Origin: Rickettsiales bacterium
Lineage (GTDB): Bacteria; Pseudomonadota; Alphaproteobacteria; Rs-D84
Assembly: GCA_031265235.1 (NCBI GenBank)
Contig: JAISCX010000021.1
Location: forward strand, 1-34,203
Direction of reading: 5' to 3'
Length of the DNA stretch: 34,203 nucleotides
The notes beneath the pieces were generated by a model. That model was not told where the DNA came from, ran no database searches, and worked only from the letters and a program-made list of their open reading frames with translations. The position numbers were made by a program, and so were the translations under genes. Below are positions 8,976-18,188 of the stretch, piece after piece. Each line of letters begins with the position of its first letter. The first letter of the stretch is position 1.

Positions 8976-10273
8976 TGCAAAAATTCTATATCAAAACTTT
9001 CGGATGCCAGATGAATGTATATGACGGGCAACGGATTACATCCATGCTGCGCGGGCGCGGACTGATTCAAACAGAATCGGTTGCGGACGCGGACATCATA
9101 ATTTTAAACACATGCAGCGTGCGCGAAAAGGCCAGCAATAAAGTATTCAGCTGTCTCGGGCGGATCCGCGATTCAAAAAAACCGGGCGCGCTTTTCGGAA
9201 TCGTCGGATGTGTCGCGCGCGAATCGGGCGCGGACGCATTCCGCCGCATTCCTGAATTAAACTTTGTGCTGGGCCCGCAGTCATATCACAAGCTGCCGCA
9301 AATTCTTGAAAATCCCGACGCGAAACTTTTGAATATTGATTTATCAGGACTGGAAAAATTTGATGCGCTGGATAATTCCAAATTCCAAACCCCAAATTCC
9401 ACGCTGGCATATATCCCGATCCAAGAAGGCTGCGACCATTGCTGCACGTATTGCATTGTGCCGTTTACCCGCGGGCGCGAACTGTCGCGGCCATTCGCGG
9501 ACGTAATGCGCGATGTTGGCGCGACGGCCGAATCGGGCGCGATAGAAATATGTTTCCTGGGCCAGAACGTAAACGGATATAAAGACAAAGACAATAAGGC
9601 TTTGGCGGATTTAATCCGCGAAACCGCAAAAATTGATTCTGTCAAAAGAATCCGTTTCACAAGCAGCTATCCGACCGAGATGTCCGATGATTTGATCGAA
9701 CTGTTTGGGCAAGAGCCCAAGCTTTTGCCATTTTTAAACATGCCCATACAGTCGGGGTCGCCCGATGTATTGACAAGAATGAATCGTTCATATTCGATGG
9801 ATCTATATATAGACACGGTCCGGAAATTAAAGGCGGCGCGTCATGACATTCAAATATCATCCGATTTTATCGTGGGATTCCCCGGCGAGACGGATGCGGA
9901 TTTTGAAATGACATGCCGCATTGCGCGCGAAATAAAATACATCAATTCCTATTCATTCAAATATTCCCCCCGCCCGCATACTGCGGCCGCGATAATGAAA
10001 GACCAGGTTCCGGAAGATACAAAGCGCGCGCGGCTGAAAATTCTCGATGACATCTTGACGGAAAACAACCGCGAATTTAATGAGGCCTGTGTCGGGCTTA
10101 CCCTGCCCTGTCTGGTCGAAGGTCCCGACAAAACCGGCCGTAATATGATTGCCAGAACGCCGTATATGCAGCAAGTAATTGTTGCGCAGGATATCGCACC
10201 CCTGCAAAATATCAAAATCACATCCGCAAACAAATGCAGTCTGCGCGGGACAATTATCAAAACAGAACCCTGA
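8975..10273 (+). CDS. miaB: tRNA-2-methylthio-N6-dimethylallyladenosine synthase
   Basis: FYIKTFGCQMNVYD, NTCSVREKA, EGCDHCCTYCIVPFTRGRE radical SAM motif, C-terminal TRAM-like region. Confidence 0.94.
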   Translation: MQKFYIKTFGCQMNVYDGQRITSMLRGRGLIQTESVADADIIILNTCSVREKASNKVFSCLGRIRDSKKPGALFGIVGCVARESGADAFRRIPELNFVLGPQSYHKLPQILENPDAKLLNIDLSGLEKFDALDNSKFQTPNSTLAYIPIQEGCDHCCTYCIVPFTRGRELSRPFADVMRDVGATAESGAIEICFLGQNVNGYKDKDNKALADLIRETAKIDSVKRIRFTSSYPTEMSDDLIELFGQEPKLLPFLNMPIQSGSPDVLTRMNRSYSMDLYIDTVRKLKAARHDIQISSDFIVGFPGETDADFEMTCRIAREIKYINSYSFKYSPRPHTAAAIMKDQVPEDTKRARLKILDDILTENNREFNEACVGLTLPCLVEGPDKTGRNMIARTPYMQQVIVAQDIAPLQNIKITSANKCSLRGTIIKTEP

Positions 10274-11816
10274 TCCCGGCGCCCGCCTTGTAATACCAAA
10301 CCGATTCCGTTTGCAATGCGGATATATCCAACACAACGCCAACGCCATCCATGTTGGACATGATGTCGGCGCGAATGCCAAGCTGGCCGCCGCCCTGTTC
10401 CCAGATTCCGTATGCCGAATATTCCGTCCGAATGCCATGAATCGTGTCGGCGCGGCCTATCCGGATACCGGCGCCGGGCGCAAATTCCGATTCGGAAGTC
10501 ACGCCAACATTTGCATAAAATACGCGAACGCGCGCAATGGGCATTGCGAAAACTTTAAAATCTTTTTCGTCCCCGGCACTGAACGCATTAACGCCTATCG
10601 CGGCCGCGCCATAGTATGCGGCGCCGTTCGGATTGTAAATGGTGCCGGACCCGCCGTCGTAAATCGGACCCGTTTCAAATTCCGCAAGCGTGACGCCAAT
10701 TGATGCCTCTGCATACAGTGTTTTTCCATGCATGGCGGCGTGAACGGACGCGCCATAGACTTTTCCGGAAAACTCTTCAAGCCCCGATTCATCCAGTTGT
10801 CCGAAATGCGCGGACGCGCCGAATGAAAAGTCGCCCGCGGAATATTCCGCGCCAGCGTTTCCAAGATATAACGACATGCCGGAACCAAATATTACGGACA
10901 CGCCGCCCATGCCGGACGACGCGGCACTAAAAGGATCAGCGAATCGCGCCATAATCTTGACCGGGTTCATTAATTTCACAGGATTCAGCATGACCGAATT
11001 TTCCATAACTGTATTCAATTCAGCGACGTTCTGCGCCGCATCCATCCGCGCGATCAAACGGCCGTTCGCGCCGGCGGCCCGGATATTGTTTATGAACCGG
11101 CCGACATCCCCGCCGATTATTTTTTCGTAATCGGTATCGCGCGCGACATGCAGAATTACGTCGCCGTTTTGATACAGCGTTTGGGTATAAAACATATTTG
11201 GGACGTTCGCACTGACAAACAACTTGCCTTCGACCAAAACGTTCGAAAGCAAAACATGTTCATTCAGACCAGATACGTCGTCTATAGAGAACACGACATT
11301 GCCGCTTATCAGGATCGGGACAACGGCCGTGTCGCCCAAGTTAAAATTAATCAAGGAATCTTTCAGAATCAGTTTATCCGAATTCTCGGCAAGATTCGCC
11401 AAATCCATAAAATCTACGCCGTGCGCGTTGTCCGCCATTACGGCGAATTCCGTGGACGGAACGCTTCGCGACACTGAAATAGCATTCAGATCATCGGGCC
11501 CGCGAACGATTTGCGTCAGCGAAGCATTATCAAGGACATTAACTGCGCCGCTGACTTTGCCCGCATTAAGCATGGTCAGATGGCGGCCGGAATCTATAAT
11601 CACATCGCTGGAAATCGTGCCAAAATTCTTCAGAACAAGAGAATCCGTAATATACAGATTTTGAAACTCTACGATTGCACCCTTATAAACTGTGGAATTT
11701 TCTGACAGATTGTGACTGCCGCCGCCATGAACATTGGCAAAGTCCTCTGCTTTTGCGTAATGTATGCAAAAAACCAATGCAACCGCTCCTACGCAGCCGC
11801 GGACGATTTTTCCCAT
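10257..11816 (-). CDS. Autotransporter-like outer-membrane protein
   Basis: Signal peptide (VALVFCIHYAKAE), beta-rich passenger, C-terminal barrel-like half ending in Phe (AGAGIRVLF); 17-bp convergent overlap with miaB. Confidence 0.78.
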   Translation of the reverse strand: MGKIVRGCVGAVALVFCIHYAKAEDFANVHGGGSHNLSENSTVYKGAIVEFQNLYITDSLVLKNFGTISSDVIIDSGRHLTMLNAGKVSGAVNVLDNASLTQIVRGPDDLNAISVSRSVPSTEFAVMADNAHGVDFMDLANLAENSDKLILKDSLINFNLGDTAVVPILISGNVVFSIDDVSGLNEHVLLSNVLVEGKLFVSANVPNMFYTQTLYQNGDVILHVARDTDYEKIIGGDVGRFINNIRAAGANGRLIARMDAAQNVAELNTVMENSVMLNPVKLMNPVKIMARFADPFSAASSGMGGVSVIFGSGMSLYLGNAGAEYSAGDFSFGASAHFGQLDESGLEEFSGKVYGASVHAAMHGKTLYAEASIGVTLAEFETGPIYDGGSGTIYNPNGAAYYGAAAIGVNAFSAGDEKDFKVFAMPIARVRVFYANVGVTSESEFAPGAGIRIGRADTIHGIRTEYSAYGIWEQGGGQLGIRADIMSNMDGVGVVLDISALQTESVWYYKAGAGIRVLF

Positions 11817-11931
11817 GAACTTCTCTCTCTTTTGCTTGCCAGGAAATCTTAGGAAAGAGTTCTTATATTATCAAGGAAAAAATCCATGGGGACGCGTCCG
11901 CCTGCGCAAAAAATGTCTTCGCGACGAATTC

Positions 11932-11960
11932 TTGAAATTTGACGAAAAAAACAGTATAAT
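11932..11960 (+). promoter_or_regulatory. Sigma70-like promoter for the 792-aa protein gene
   Basis: TTGAAA (11932-11937), N17, TATAAT (11955-11960), 26 nt before ATG 11987; ggag SD in between. Confidence 0.6.
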
Positions 11961-11986
11961 AATATTAATTGCGGAGATGCTTGAAT

Positions 11987-14362
11987 ATGGCGACGGAATA
12001 CCAGAATAATTTTGAAACTTTCATATACCGCATGGGGCTGTATCTTCATCTGCAGTCCATGGATCCGTTTCGGCGCAAAAAGTACAAAGACCTTGAAAAA
12101 GACGGCAAGCTGAACAATGATCAAAAGGTCTGGGACCTGGACCACCCGCCGGAAATCATCCCGGGCCATCCCGATGAATTTAAAATAAAAGGTGCGGACG
12201 ACAAAGATGTAACGCTGACCATTGACGATCAGCAGTGGGATGAACTGTACGCGATATTTTCAAATGTCTTTCAAAGCTTTGAGAACAACAAGAACGGGCT
12301 TAGCAAGAAAACCCTGGATTTTTTAAAGGAATATTATAACGAAAATCCGACGATCGGATTGTTCTATTCGGAAAAGACCGTCGCGGTTTCGCCTGTGGAC
12401 AAGGTCGCGCTGGCCGATATTCTGGATAATTACACCGAACTGTTCGGGACCAGTTTCAAGACCATAGACGAACAGAAAAATTTCGCGTCCGCGCTGCGCG
12501 CCGGTTCCGCCATCCCGGACTTTAACACCAAGATGCAGACACTGTTGCAGGAAATTTCGCAACAGGCCAGAATGGCCACCGCATACGAAGATTCATATAA
12601 TCCGTTCGGAAACAAGCAGAGTGCGCTGGCCGCATATCGCAAAGCATCCGCGCTGTTTGGAAAATTCGGGCAGAACAGCATAGACAAAAACCATCGCAAC
12701 CGTTTCAAGAAAGAATTGGTAAAGCGGCCGGGCGGGCTGTTGGAAAAGCTGTTTTCAAACGGCAAGACATTCGGCGCGGACTTTGCAAAGCGCGGCGGCG
12801 GACGGATAACCGGAATTCTTGACGCGGTGAAAACAGAAAACGATTTCACCGCGGGCGACAACATAATTCCCGGCAAGGATAACGACGTCAAGACCAGATT
12901 CAATGAAAATATAGACAAGATCAAAGAAAAATTGGACGCCAGCATTGGAAAGTTGACCAGCCGGCACAAGCGCGAGATATACGATCACGGGTCCGCGTCC
13001 GACATCGTCGCCGCAATCATTGCCAAGGCGAAAAAGACTGATGGTCTGGAAGCGGTCCTAAAAGCCGAGGCGGATATAAAGGCAAAAGTTCTGAAGAGCA
13101 ATCCGGGCGCGGCGGGTGATTTCAGCTGGTTTATAAGCCAGTTGAAAGAATTGCAAGACCAAATGCCAAACGCATTCGCGGGCGCGCTTTCGTCTGGCCG
13201 CCAGATGAACGCGATTATAAAGCATATGGTCGTGAACGCCGCGAAATCCGGGAACAAGCCCAAATGCATGGTCGCGATGGAGGTTCTTTCCGTCCTGCAA
13301 TACGACAGTTTTTCCAGCAAAATCCGCGACGGTCTGTTCAACGAGAAAAGCGAATGGACATTTGCCAGCGGCATACCGTCGCTAAAAGACAAACCCGTTC
13401 TGGCCGGCATGGCAAAGGCGTTCGACTGGACGATCAAGCAGACCGCAAGGGGAGTTTTCGAGGCTGCAAACCTGTTGAAGAACAGAATTTCCAAACGCGG
13501 CCGCAAGTTCAAGAAGAAAGATCTGGTCACGGCGCGGAATAATATCAAACTTGTCCAGGATGATTTCGATTTTGACGCGATCATGAAAGGAACCATGAAT
13601 TGGAGCGTCGACGACGCGGAATCGGCGCGCGACGCGGCTGACGCCGTATTGCGCGACAAGAAAAAGGACCTTGCCGACAAAAAAGCCGAAATCGCCGCGA
13701 AAGAGGCAGAGGTCAATACCGCGCGAAACGCGCTGGGCGGTGGGAAATCGTTGCGCGAATTACGGTCTGACAAAGCGGACGCGGCCGCCAGGGAATCATC
13801 GGCCGCCGATAGCGTTCGCGAAATCACCCGGCAGCTGAAAGATTTCAAGGACTTTGAAAAAGGCGGCGGCAGTCTGTCCATGGGGGAAACAAAACAAAAA
13901 AATTCCCTGAAAGATCAAAAAAAGCAGGCCGCCGCAGACAAGCGCGCGGCAAAAAAGGACAAGGCCGCGACGGACAATTTGCTGGCGACGCCGACAAACG
14001 AACAAACCGCGCTGGAAGACAGAGAGACGGAACTGGACGCGCTAGAGCAGGAGCACGACAATCTGAAAGCAGAGGTTAACATAGCGGAATCCGATTTCCA
14101 GATAAAAGATTTTATATACACAAGAAAAAAAGAACCGTCCGAAAAGGCCGACAAGGAACTTTCCGACATCCATGAAATGATGCAGTATTGGAATTTTAAA
14201 AACAATATAGGCGAGCGAATAAAGCGCAACGACCTTAACATCTTCCAGGGCAAGGCCGCACATGATAAAAAACAGGACGATTATAACAAGAAAAACAATA
14301 ACAAATCTACAAACGACACACTTGTCCAATTTCACAATTACATGAAGAAACAGAATTCGTAA
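11987..14362 (+). CDS. Large charged coiled-coil hypothetical protein, 791-792 aa
   Basis: Long intact ORF with MATEYQNNF start; C-terminal Ala/Lys/Glu/Asp-rich heptad-like region; no TM or signal peptide evident. Confidence 0.75.
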   Translation: MATEYQNNFETFIYRMGLYLHLQSMDPFRRKKYKDLEKDGKLNNDQKVWDLDHPPEIIPGHPDEFKIKGADDKDVTLTIDDQQWDELYAIFSNVFQSFENNKNGLSKKTLDFLKEYYNENPTIGLFYSEKTVAVSPVDKVALADILDNYTELFGTSFKTIDEQKNFASALRAGSAIPDFNTKMQTLLQEISQQARMATAYEDSYNPFGNKQSALAAYRKASALFGKFGQNSIDKNHRNRFKKELVKRPGGLLEKLFSNGKTFGADFAKRGGGRITGILDAVKTENDFTAGDNIIPGKDNDVKTRFNENIDKIKEKLDASIGKLTSRHKREIYDHGSASDIVAAIIAKAKKTDGLEAVLKAEADIKAKVLKSNPGAAGDFSWFISQLKELQDQMPNAFAGALSSGRQMNAIIKHMVVNAAKSGNKPKCMVAMEVLSVLQYDSFSSKIRDGLFNEKSEWTFASGIPSLKDKPVLAGMAKAFDWTIKQTARGVFEAANLLKNRISKRGRKFKKKDLVTARNNIKLVQDDFDFDAIMKGTMNWSVDDAESARDAADAVLRDKKKDLADKKAEIAAKEAEVNTARNALGGGKSLRELRSDKADAAARESSAADSVREITRQLKDFKDFEKGGGSLSMGETKQKNSLKDQKKQAAADKRAAKKDKAATDNLLATPTNEQTALEDRETELDALEQEHDNLKAEVNIAESDFQIKDFIYTRKKEPSEKADKELSDIHEMMQYWNFKNNIGERIKRNDLNIFQGKAAHDKKQDDYNKKNNNKSTNDTLVQFHNYMKKQNS

Positions 14363-14439
14363 TTAATCATTACCGTCTGCATGATGCCCGTTTTATAAAA
14401 GCGACGGATCACCAAACAGAGTAATATAAAAATTCTTAT

Positions 14440-14475
14440 TTCATCTGCGTTTTCGGATTATACGCTTTCGTGCCG
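14440..14475. repeat. 36-bp direct repeat, copy 1 (duplicate of the nlpD 3' end)
   Basis: ttcatctgcgttttcggattatacgctttcgtgccg; one mismatch to 14831-14866. Confidence 0.93.
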
Positions 14476-14478
14476 CAA

Positions 14479-14704
14479 GTTCCCCTCCTATGGAGGGGTG
14501 GACGCGAGCAACGCGAGCGGACGGGGTGGTTTACCACATTATCCGATAGGTTAATCTAATATCTACTATCTAGTATCTAGTATCTATTATCTGTTATGTT
14601 TGTTAGATATTAGATACCAACTGTATCCAAAGCTTTTGTAAACCACCCCCGAAAAGCTAAGGCAACAAAGTTGCCAAGCTTTTCGGCTCCTCCAATGGAG
14701 GGGA
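14479..14704. repeat. Palindromic REP/MITE-like element, copy B, carrying an internal insertion
   Basis: gttcccctcctatggaggggtg...gacggggtggttta...gtaaaccacccc...ctcctccaatggaggggaa; same architecture as 2836-2951. Confidence 0.78.
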
Positions 14705-14776
14705 ATTTATCGTCGCGAACCTGTCCGCGTAGGTGGAAAAGGAGGGGAATTCATACCCCGTGATCCTACATGTTCC

Positions 14777-14800
14777 GTAGCGGGCGAACCACGCCCCTAC
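14777..14800. repeat. Short GTAGSGGGCG...CGCCCCTAC palindrome
   Basis: gtagcgggcgaaccacgcccctac, related in form to 302-324. Confidence 0.5.
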
Positions 14801-14826
14801 AAATATGAACCACGAATCACTAGCTT

Positions 14827-16197
14827 TTACTTCATCTGCGTTTTTGGATTATACGCTTTCGTGCCGTTGCGGATTTCAAAGTGCAGCTGCGGTTCCGAAA
14901 CTTTTCCGGTCTTGCCGACCACGCCGATCTTTTCGCCGACGGACACGCGCGCGCCGCGTTTGACCGTCATCGCGTCCATATGCGCGTATACCGTCATCCA
15001 GCCGCCGGAATGCTGGATTATAACAAGATTGCCCATTCCCTTTAATTCATTCCCTGCATACGCGACAACGCCGTTTTCCGCCGCGCGAACATTTGTTCCG
15101 GCGCTGGCCGCTATGTTCATTCCGTCGTTATACAATCCGTTTTTCTTGGCGCCGAAATCGGAAATTATTTTTCCCCGGACAGGCCATGAAAACTTTGTGC
15201 TTGTCCGGCCGGCCGCGACGGGCAGCTTTGACGTAGGCGTGCTTGAAATCTTTTGCTTTTGTTCGATTATCTTGGCGTCCGCCGCTTTTCCCTGTTTATC
15301 CAGTTCCGCCTTTTTCTTGTCCGCGTCCTGTTTTTGCTTTTCCGTGGCGGCCCGCGCCTTTTCCGCATCCGCCTTTTTCTTTTCCTCTTCTATTTTTTGT
15401 TTCTCGGCATTCAGCCGGACCAGTTCTTGTTCCGCGGCATTGCCCGCCGGCGCGATCGGCGCGGTCGCCGCGACTGTCGCGGGCAGTTTTAATTTTTGAC
15501 CGACAGCCAAAGAATACGGCGCAACCAGACCGTTCGTCTGGGCCAGCGAATTGATGTCAACCGAATACGCGCGCGAAATAGAATACAGCGTGTCGCCGGC
15601 AATGACAGTATGATATCGCGCGTTTGGTATGCGCAGCTTCTGGCCGGGATGAATGGCATACGGCGCGCTTAGGTTATTTTCCGAAACAAGATCACGCGGC
15701 GGAACGTTATGTCTTTGGGAAATTGAAAAAACCGTATCGCCCTTTTGGACTTCTATAATTCCGGCTTTGGGCGCGACTATTTCGACCTTTTTGTCCGCCG
15801 CCGCCACGCGCGCGGGCACCAGCAAGACATCATCCGGTTCGAACGGCGGCAAAGTCACCGCGTTTTTATCCGTTTCGACTCTCTTATTCTCACTCTCGGC
15901 TCTCTGTCCTTGCAAGGGTTTCGGCATCGCATAATCATTCGCGTCGGCATACTGCATGTCGCCACCCGCACCGCCATACAAATTATCAGAACCGCCGCCA
16001 TATTGCGCGAAAGCGTTTGTGCCGTATTCCGTGCTTGCGCCGGACGCGGAATCCTGCGCGGAAGCAACGCGTTCGTTCTGATACTTATATAATATGCCCA
16101 TGCCGCTGTCATCACCGGTAATTCTGGGATACAAATCACATGCGGCCAAGGGCAGCGAGCAAATGAAAAAAAGCAAAGCGCAGATACGGCTGTTCAT
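14827..16197 (-). CDS. nlpD: NlpD-like lipoprotein with two LysM domains and a degenerate LytM (M23) domain
   Basis: Lipobox LPLAAC; VQKGDTVFSISQRHNV and VIAGDTLYSISRAYSV LysM repeats; C-terminal LytM fold with NDGMN and QLHFE instead of HxxxD and HxH. Confidence 0.85.
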   Translation of the reverse strand: MNSRICALLFFICSLPLAACDLYPRITGDDSGMGILYKYQNERVASAQDSASGASTEYGTNAFAQYGGGSDNLYGGAGGDMQYADANDYAMPKPLQGQRAESENKRVETDKNAVTLPPFEPDDVLLVPARVAAADKKVEIVAPKAGIIEVQKGDTVFSISQRHNVPPRDLVSENNLSAPYAIHPGQKLRIPNARYHTVIAGDTLYSISRAYSVDINSLAQTNGLVAPYSLAVGQKLKLPATVAATAPIAPAGNAAEQELVRLNAEKQKIEEEKKKADAEKARAATEKQKQDADKKKAELDKQGKAADAKIIEQKQKISSTPTSKLPVAAGRTSTKFSWPVRGKIISDFGAKKNGLYNDGMNIAASAGTNVRAAENGVVAYAGNELKGMGNLVIIQHSGGWMTVYAHMDAMTVKRGARVSVGEKIGVVGKTGKVSEPQLHFEIRNGTKAYNPKTQMK

Positions 16198-16228
16198 AAA
16201 GGAAATTATATCACAAAACAAACAATAA

Positions 16229-16260
16229 ATAAACAAAGCCGCAAACGCGGCTTTGTTTAT
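16229..16260 (-). terminator. Intrinsic terminator of the tat/lolA-side operon
   Basis: Perfect 14-bp stem ataaacaaagccgc/gcggctttgtttat with 4-nt loop, T-rich on the minus strand downstream. Confidence 0.75.
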
Positions 16261-17000
16261 TTTCGTATTTCGTATTCCTGGTCACGTGTCCCGTTCCTCA
16301 TAAACAATATGGAAATTTCAAACAAAATCCAAAGCGGCAGCGCAAGAATGACCTGGGACATGATGTCCGGCGGTGTAAGTATCGCCGCGATGATAAAAAA
16401 TCCGACGATCGCATACCTGCGCGATTTGACGACCGTCGCGCGCGGCAATATCCCGATGCGATTCAGCAACACCAGAACCAAAGGCAATTGGAACGCGCAC
16501 CCGAACACTTTCAAAAGCCCGATAACAAAGGACAGATAATTCGTGACAACCGGCAGAAAGGACGCCGGCATTCCCCCGCTTTGGTTCATCTCTATAAAGA
16601 ACTTGAACACTATTGGAAACAGAAAATAATACGCGAACGCCGCGCCCGCCAGGAACAATGCCGGCGACAGGACAAGCATCGGTCCGATAAGGACGCGTTC
16701 GGACCGTTTCATGCCCGGGGCGACAAACGCCCACGCCTGCCATAACAAAAACGGACACGTGGCAAAAACAGCGAACAGCGTCGCCAGCGAGAATTCAATC
16801 ATCAATCCATCCGTCAGGCCGGTATACAGCATGGTTCCGCCGCCCCACGCGCGAATCAGCGGCGCGGTTAAAAATTCTTGCATATATTTCGATACGAAAA
16901 ACCCGACGCCGAACGCGATGCAGAAAAAGAGCAGCGTCCATATAACGCGCCGGCGCAGTTCTGAAAAATGCTGCAAAAGGGTCATTCTCGTTTCGGTCAT
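16257..17000 (-). CDS. tatC: Sec-independent protein translocase TatC
   Basis: MTLLQHFSELRRRVIWTLLFF, multiple TM segments, LTPPDIMSQVILALPLWILFEISI. Confidence 0.93.
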   Translation of the reverse strand: MTETRMTLLQHFSELRRRVIWTLLFFCIAFGVGFFVSKYMQEFLTAPLIRAWGGGTMLYTGLTDGLMIEFSLATLFAVFATCPFLLWQAWAFVAPGMKRSERVLIGPMLVLSPALFLAGAAFAYYFLFPIVFKFFIEMNQSGGMPASFLPVVTNYLSFVIGLLKVFGCAFQLPLVLVLLNRIGILPRATVVKSRRYAIVGFFIIAAILTPPDIMSQVILALPLWILFEISILFMRNGTRDQEYEIRK

Positions 17001-17004
17001 TTCT

Positions 17005-17295
17005 TTATTTGTCTTTTTTCGCTTTTCCCTTTGTCCGCGTTTGCTTTGCCTTTGGAGAAACAAACGCGCTCATCACGTCGTCCATTGTCTTTTGGGTCAG
17101 CTTGTCAATCGGCGCATCGCGTTCTATACGTTCTTTGATTTCTTCGGTGGCGTCCGTGATCTTCCAAATTATTTCGCGCACCGTCTTTACCGCGCGGGCG
17201 ATCGCGCGGGCGACATCCGGCCAGTTCCTGGCGGGAATCACAGCGGCGGCCACTATAAGTATTATTAAAAATTCGGCGCCCGATATGCCAAGCAT
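17005..17295 (-). CDS. tatB: Tat translocase subunit TatB-like
   Basis: MLGISGAEFLIILIVAAAVIPARNWPDVARAIARAV, adjacent to tatC. Confidence 0.82.
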   Translation of the reverse strand: MLGISGAEFLIILIVAAAVIPARNWPDVARAIARAVKTVREIIWKITDATEEIKERIERDAPIDKLTQKTMDDVMSAFVSPKAKQTRTKGKAKKDK

Positions 17296-17297
17296 TT

Positions 17298-18188
17298 CTA
17301 TTTCACCTTGCTTATGAAAAACGCGGGATCAATCGCGATCTGATTATGATACAGCCCCAGATGCAGATGTGCGCCGGACGACCGTCCTGTGTCGCCGACA
17401 TTGCCCAGAATGTCATCCGCGCCGACGCTATCGCCGGGACCCGCAATGATTTTATCAAGATGCAGATATGCAGATACAACGCCATGTCCGTGGGATACCA
17501 ATATTATATTGCCGTTCAGATAATGGTTTTCCGCCAGAATGACCGTGCCCGCGGCGATCGGATAGACGGGCGTGCCAGAAGGCGCCGCGAAATCAAGCCC
17601 TTTGTGCGGTGACTTTGGCTGGCCGTTAAACACCCGCCGGCTGCCGAATACGCTGGAAATTCTATACTTTTTCAAATTATCCGGCATTTTGAATTCCATG
17701 AAATAAAGCGCGGTATCGGTTAACGCGCCAGCCCGCGCCTTTTGCACTTTGGCTGTCTCGTGATCGATCCTGTCTTCGACGTCTTTCGGATATTTTATGA
17801 ATTTATCAGGAACGGTTACATTTTGCTCTATATATTGCCGGCGCTTTATTGGATACGCGTATGTTTTGCAATCGCCGCCGCGGCAGAATTTCAAACGCAG
17901 AGTATCGGGCGCATCCCGATCAAGCCCGATTACAAACACGTCGTCCATGGATATCTTTGCGCTGTCGCTATAAACGTCCCAGCCCTTGGCTTCCCCGTAT
18001 AGCATCCCGCCCTGCTCTGCCACGCCGCAAAGCGCGGGCGCGTCCTGTTCCGTCCCGGCGACTTTGCAGTTTTCCTGCGCCAGCAAGGCATATGGCGCAA
18101 AGCACAAGGCAAATACCATGATGCAATGCATTTTTAATTTGCCAAATATTCTTAAATTCATTGCCATGCGCTTTTGTGCCTTATTCAT
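17298..18188 (-). CDS. M23 family metallopeptidase (intact active-site motifs)
   Basis: Signal peptide; SPHKGLDFAAPSGTPVYP (HxxxD) and GAHLHLGLY (HLH). Confidence 0.88.
   Translation of the reverse strand: MNKAQKRMAMNLRIFGKLKMHCIMVFALCFAPYALLAQENCKVAGTEQDAPALCGVAEQGGMLYGEAKGWDVYSDSAKISMDDVFVIGLDRDAPDTLRLKFCRGGDCKTYAYPIKRRQYIEQNVTVPDKFIKYPKDVEDRIDHETAKVQKARAGALTDTALYFMEFKMPDNLKKYRISSVFGSRRVFNGQPKSPHKGLDFAAPSGTPVYPIAAGTVILAENHYLNGNIILVSHGHGVVSAYLHLDKIIAGPGDSVGADDILGNVGDTGRSSGAHLHLGLYHNQIAIDPAFFISKVK

Noticed and set aside
12985-13881. 298-aa minus-strand ORF
   Set aside because: Antisense to the roughly 790-aa coiled-coil gene, which has a promoter and SD; the Ser/Phe/Ala-rich composition is typical of a shadow ORF.
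14553-14613. CRISPR-like repeat array (tctagtatctagtatct...)
   Set aside because: Period too short (7-9 bp), no spacers, no cas genes in the window.
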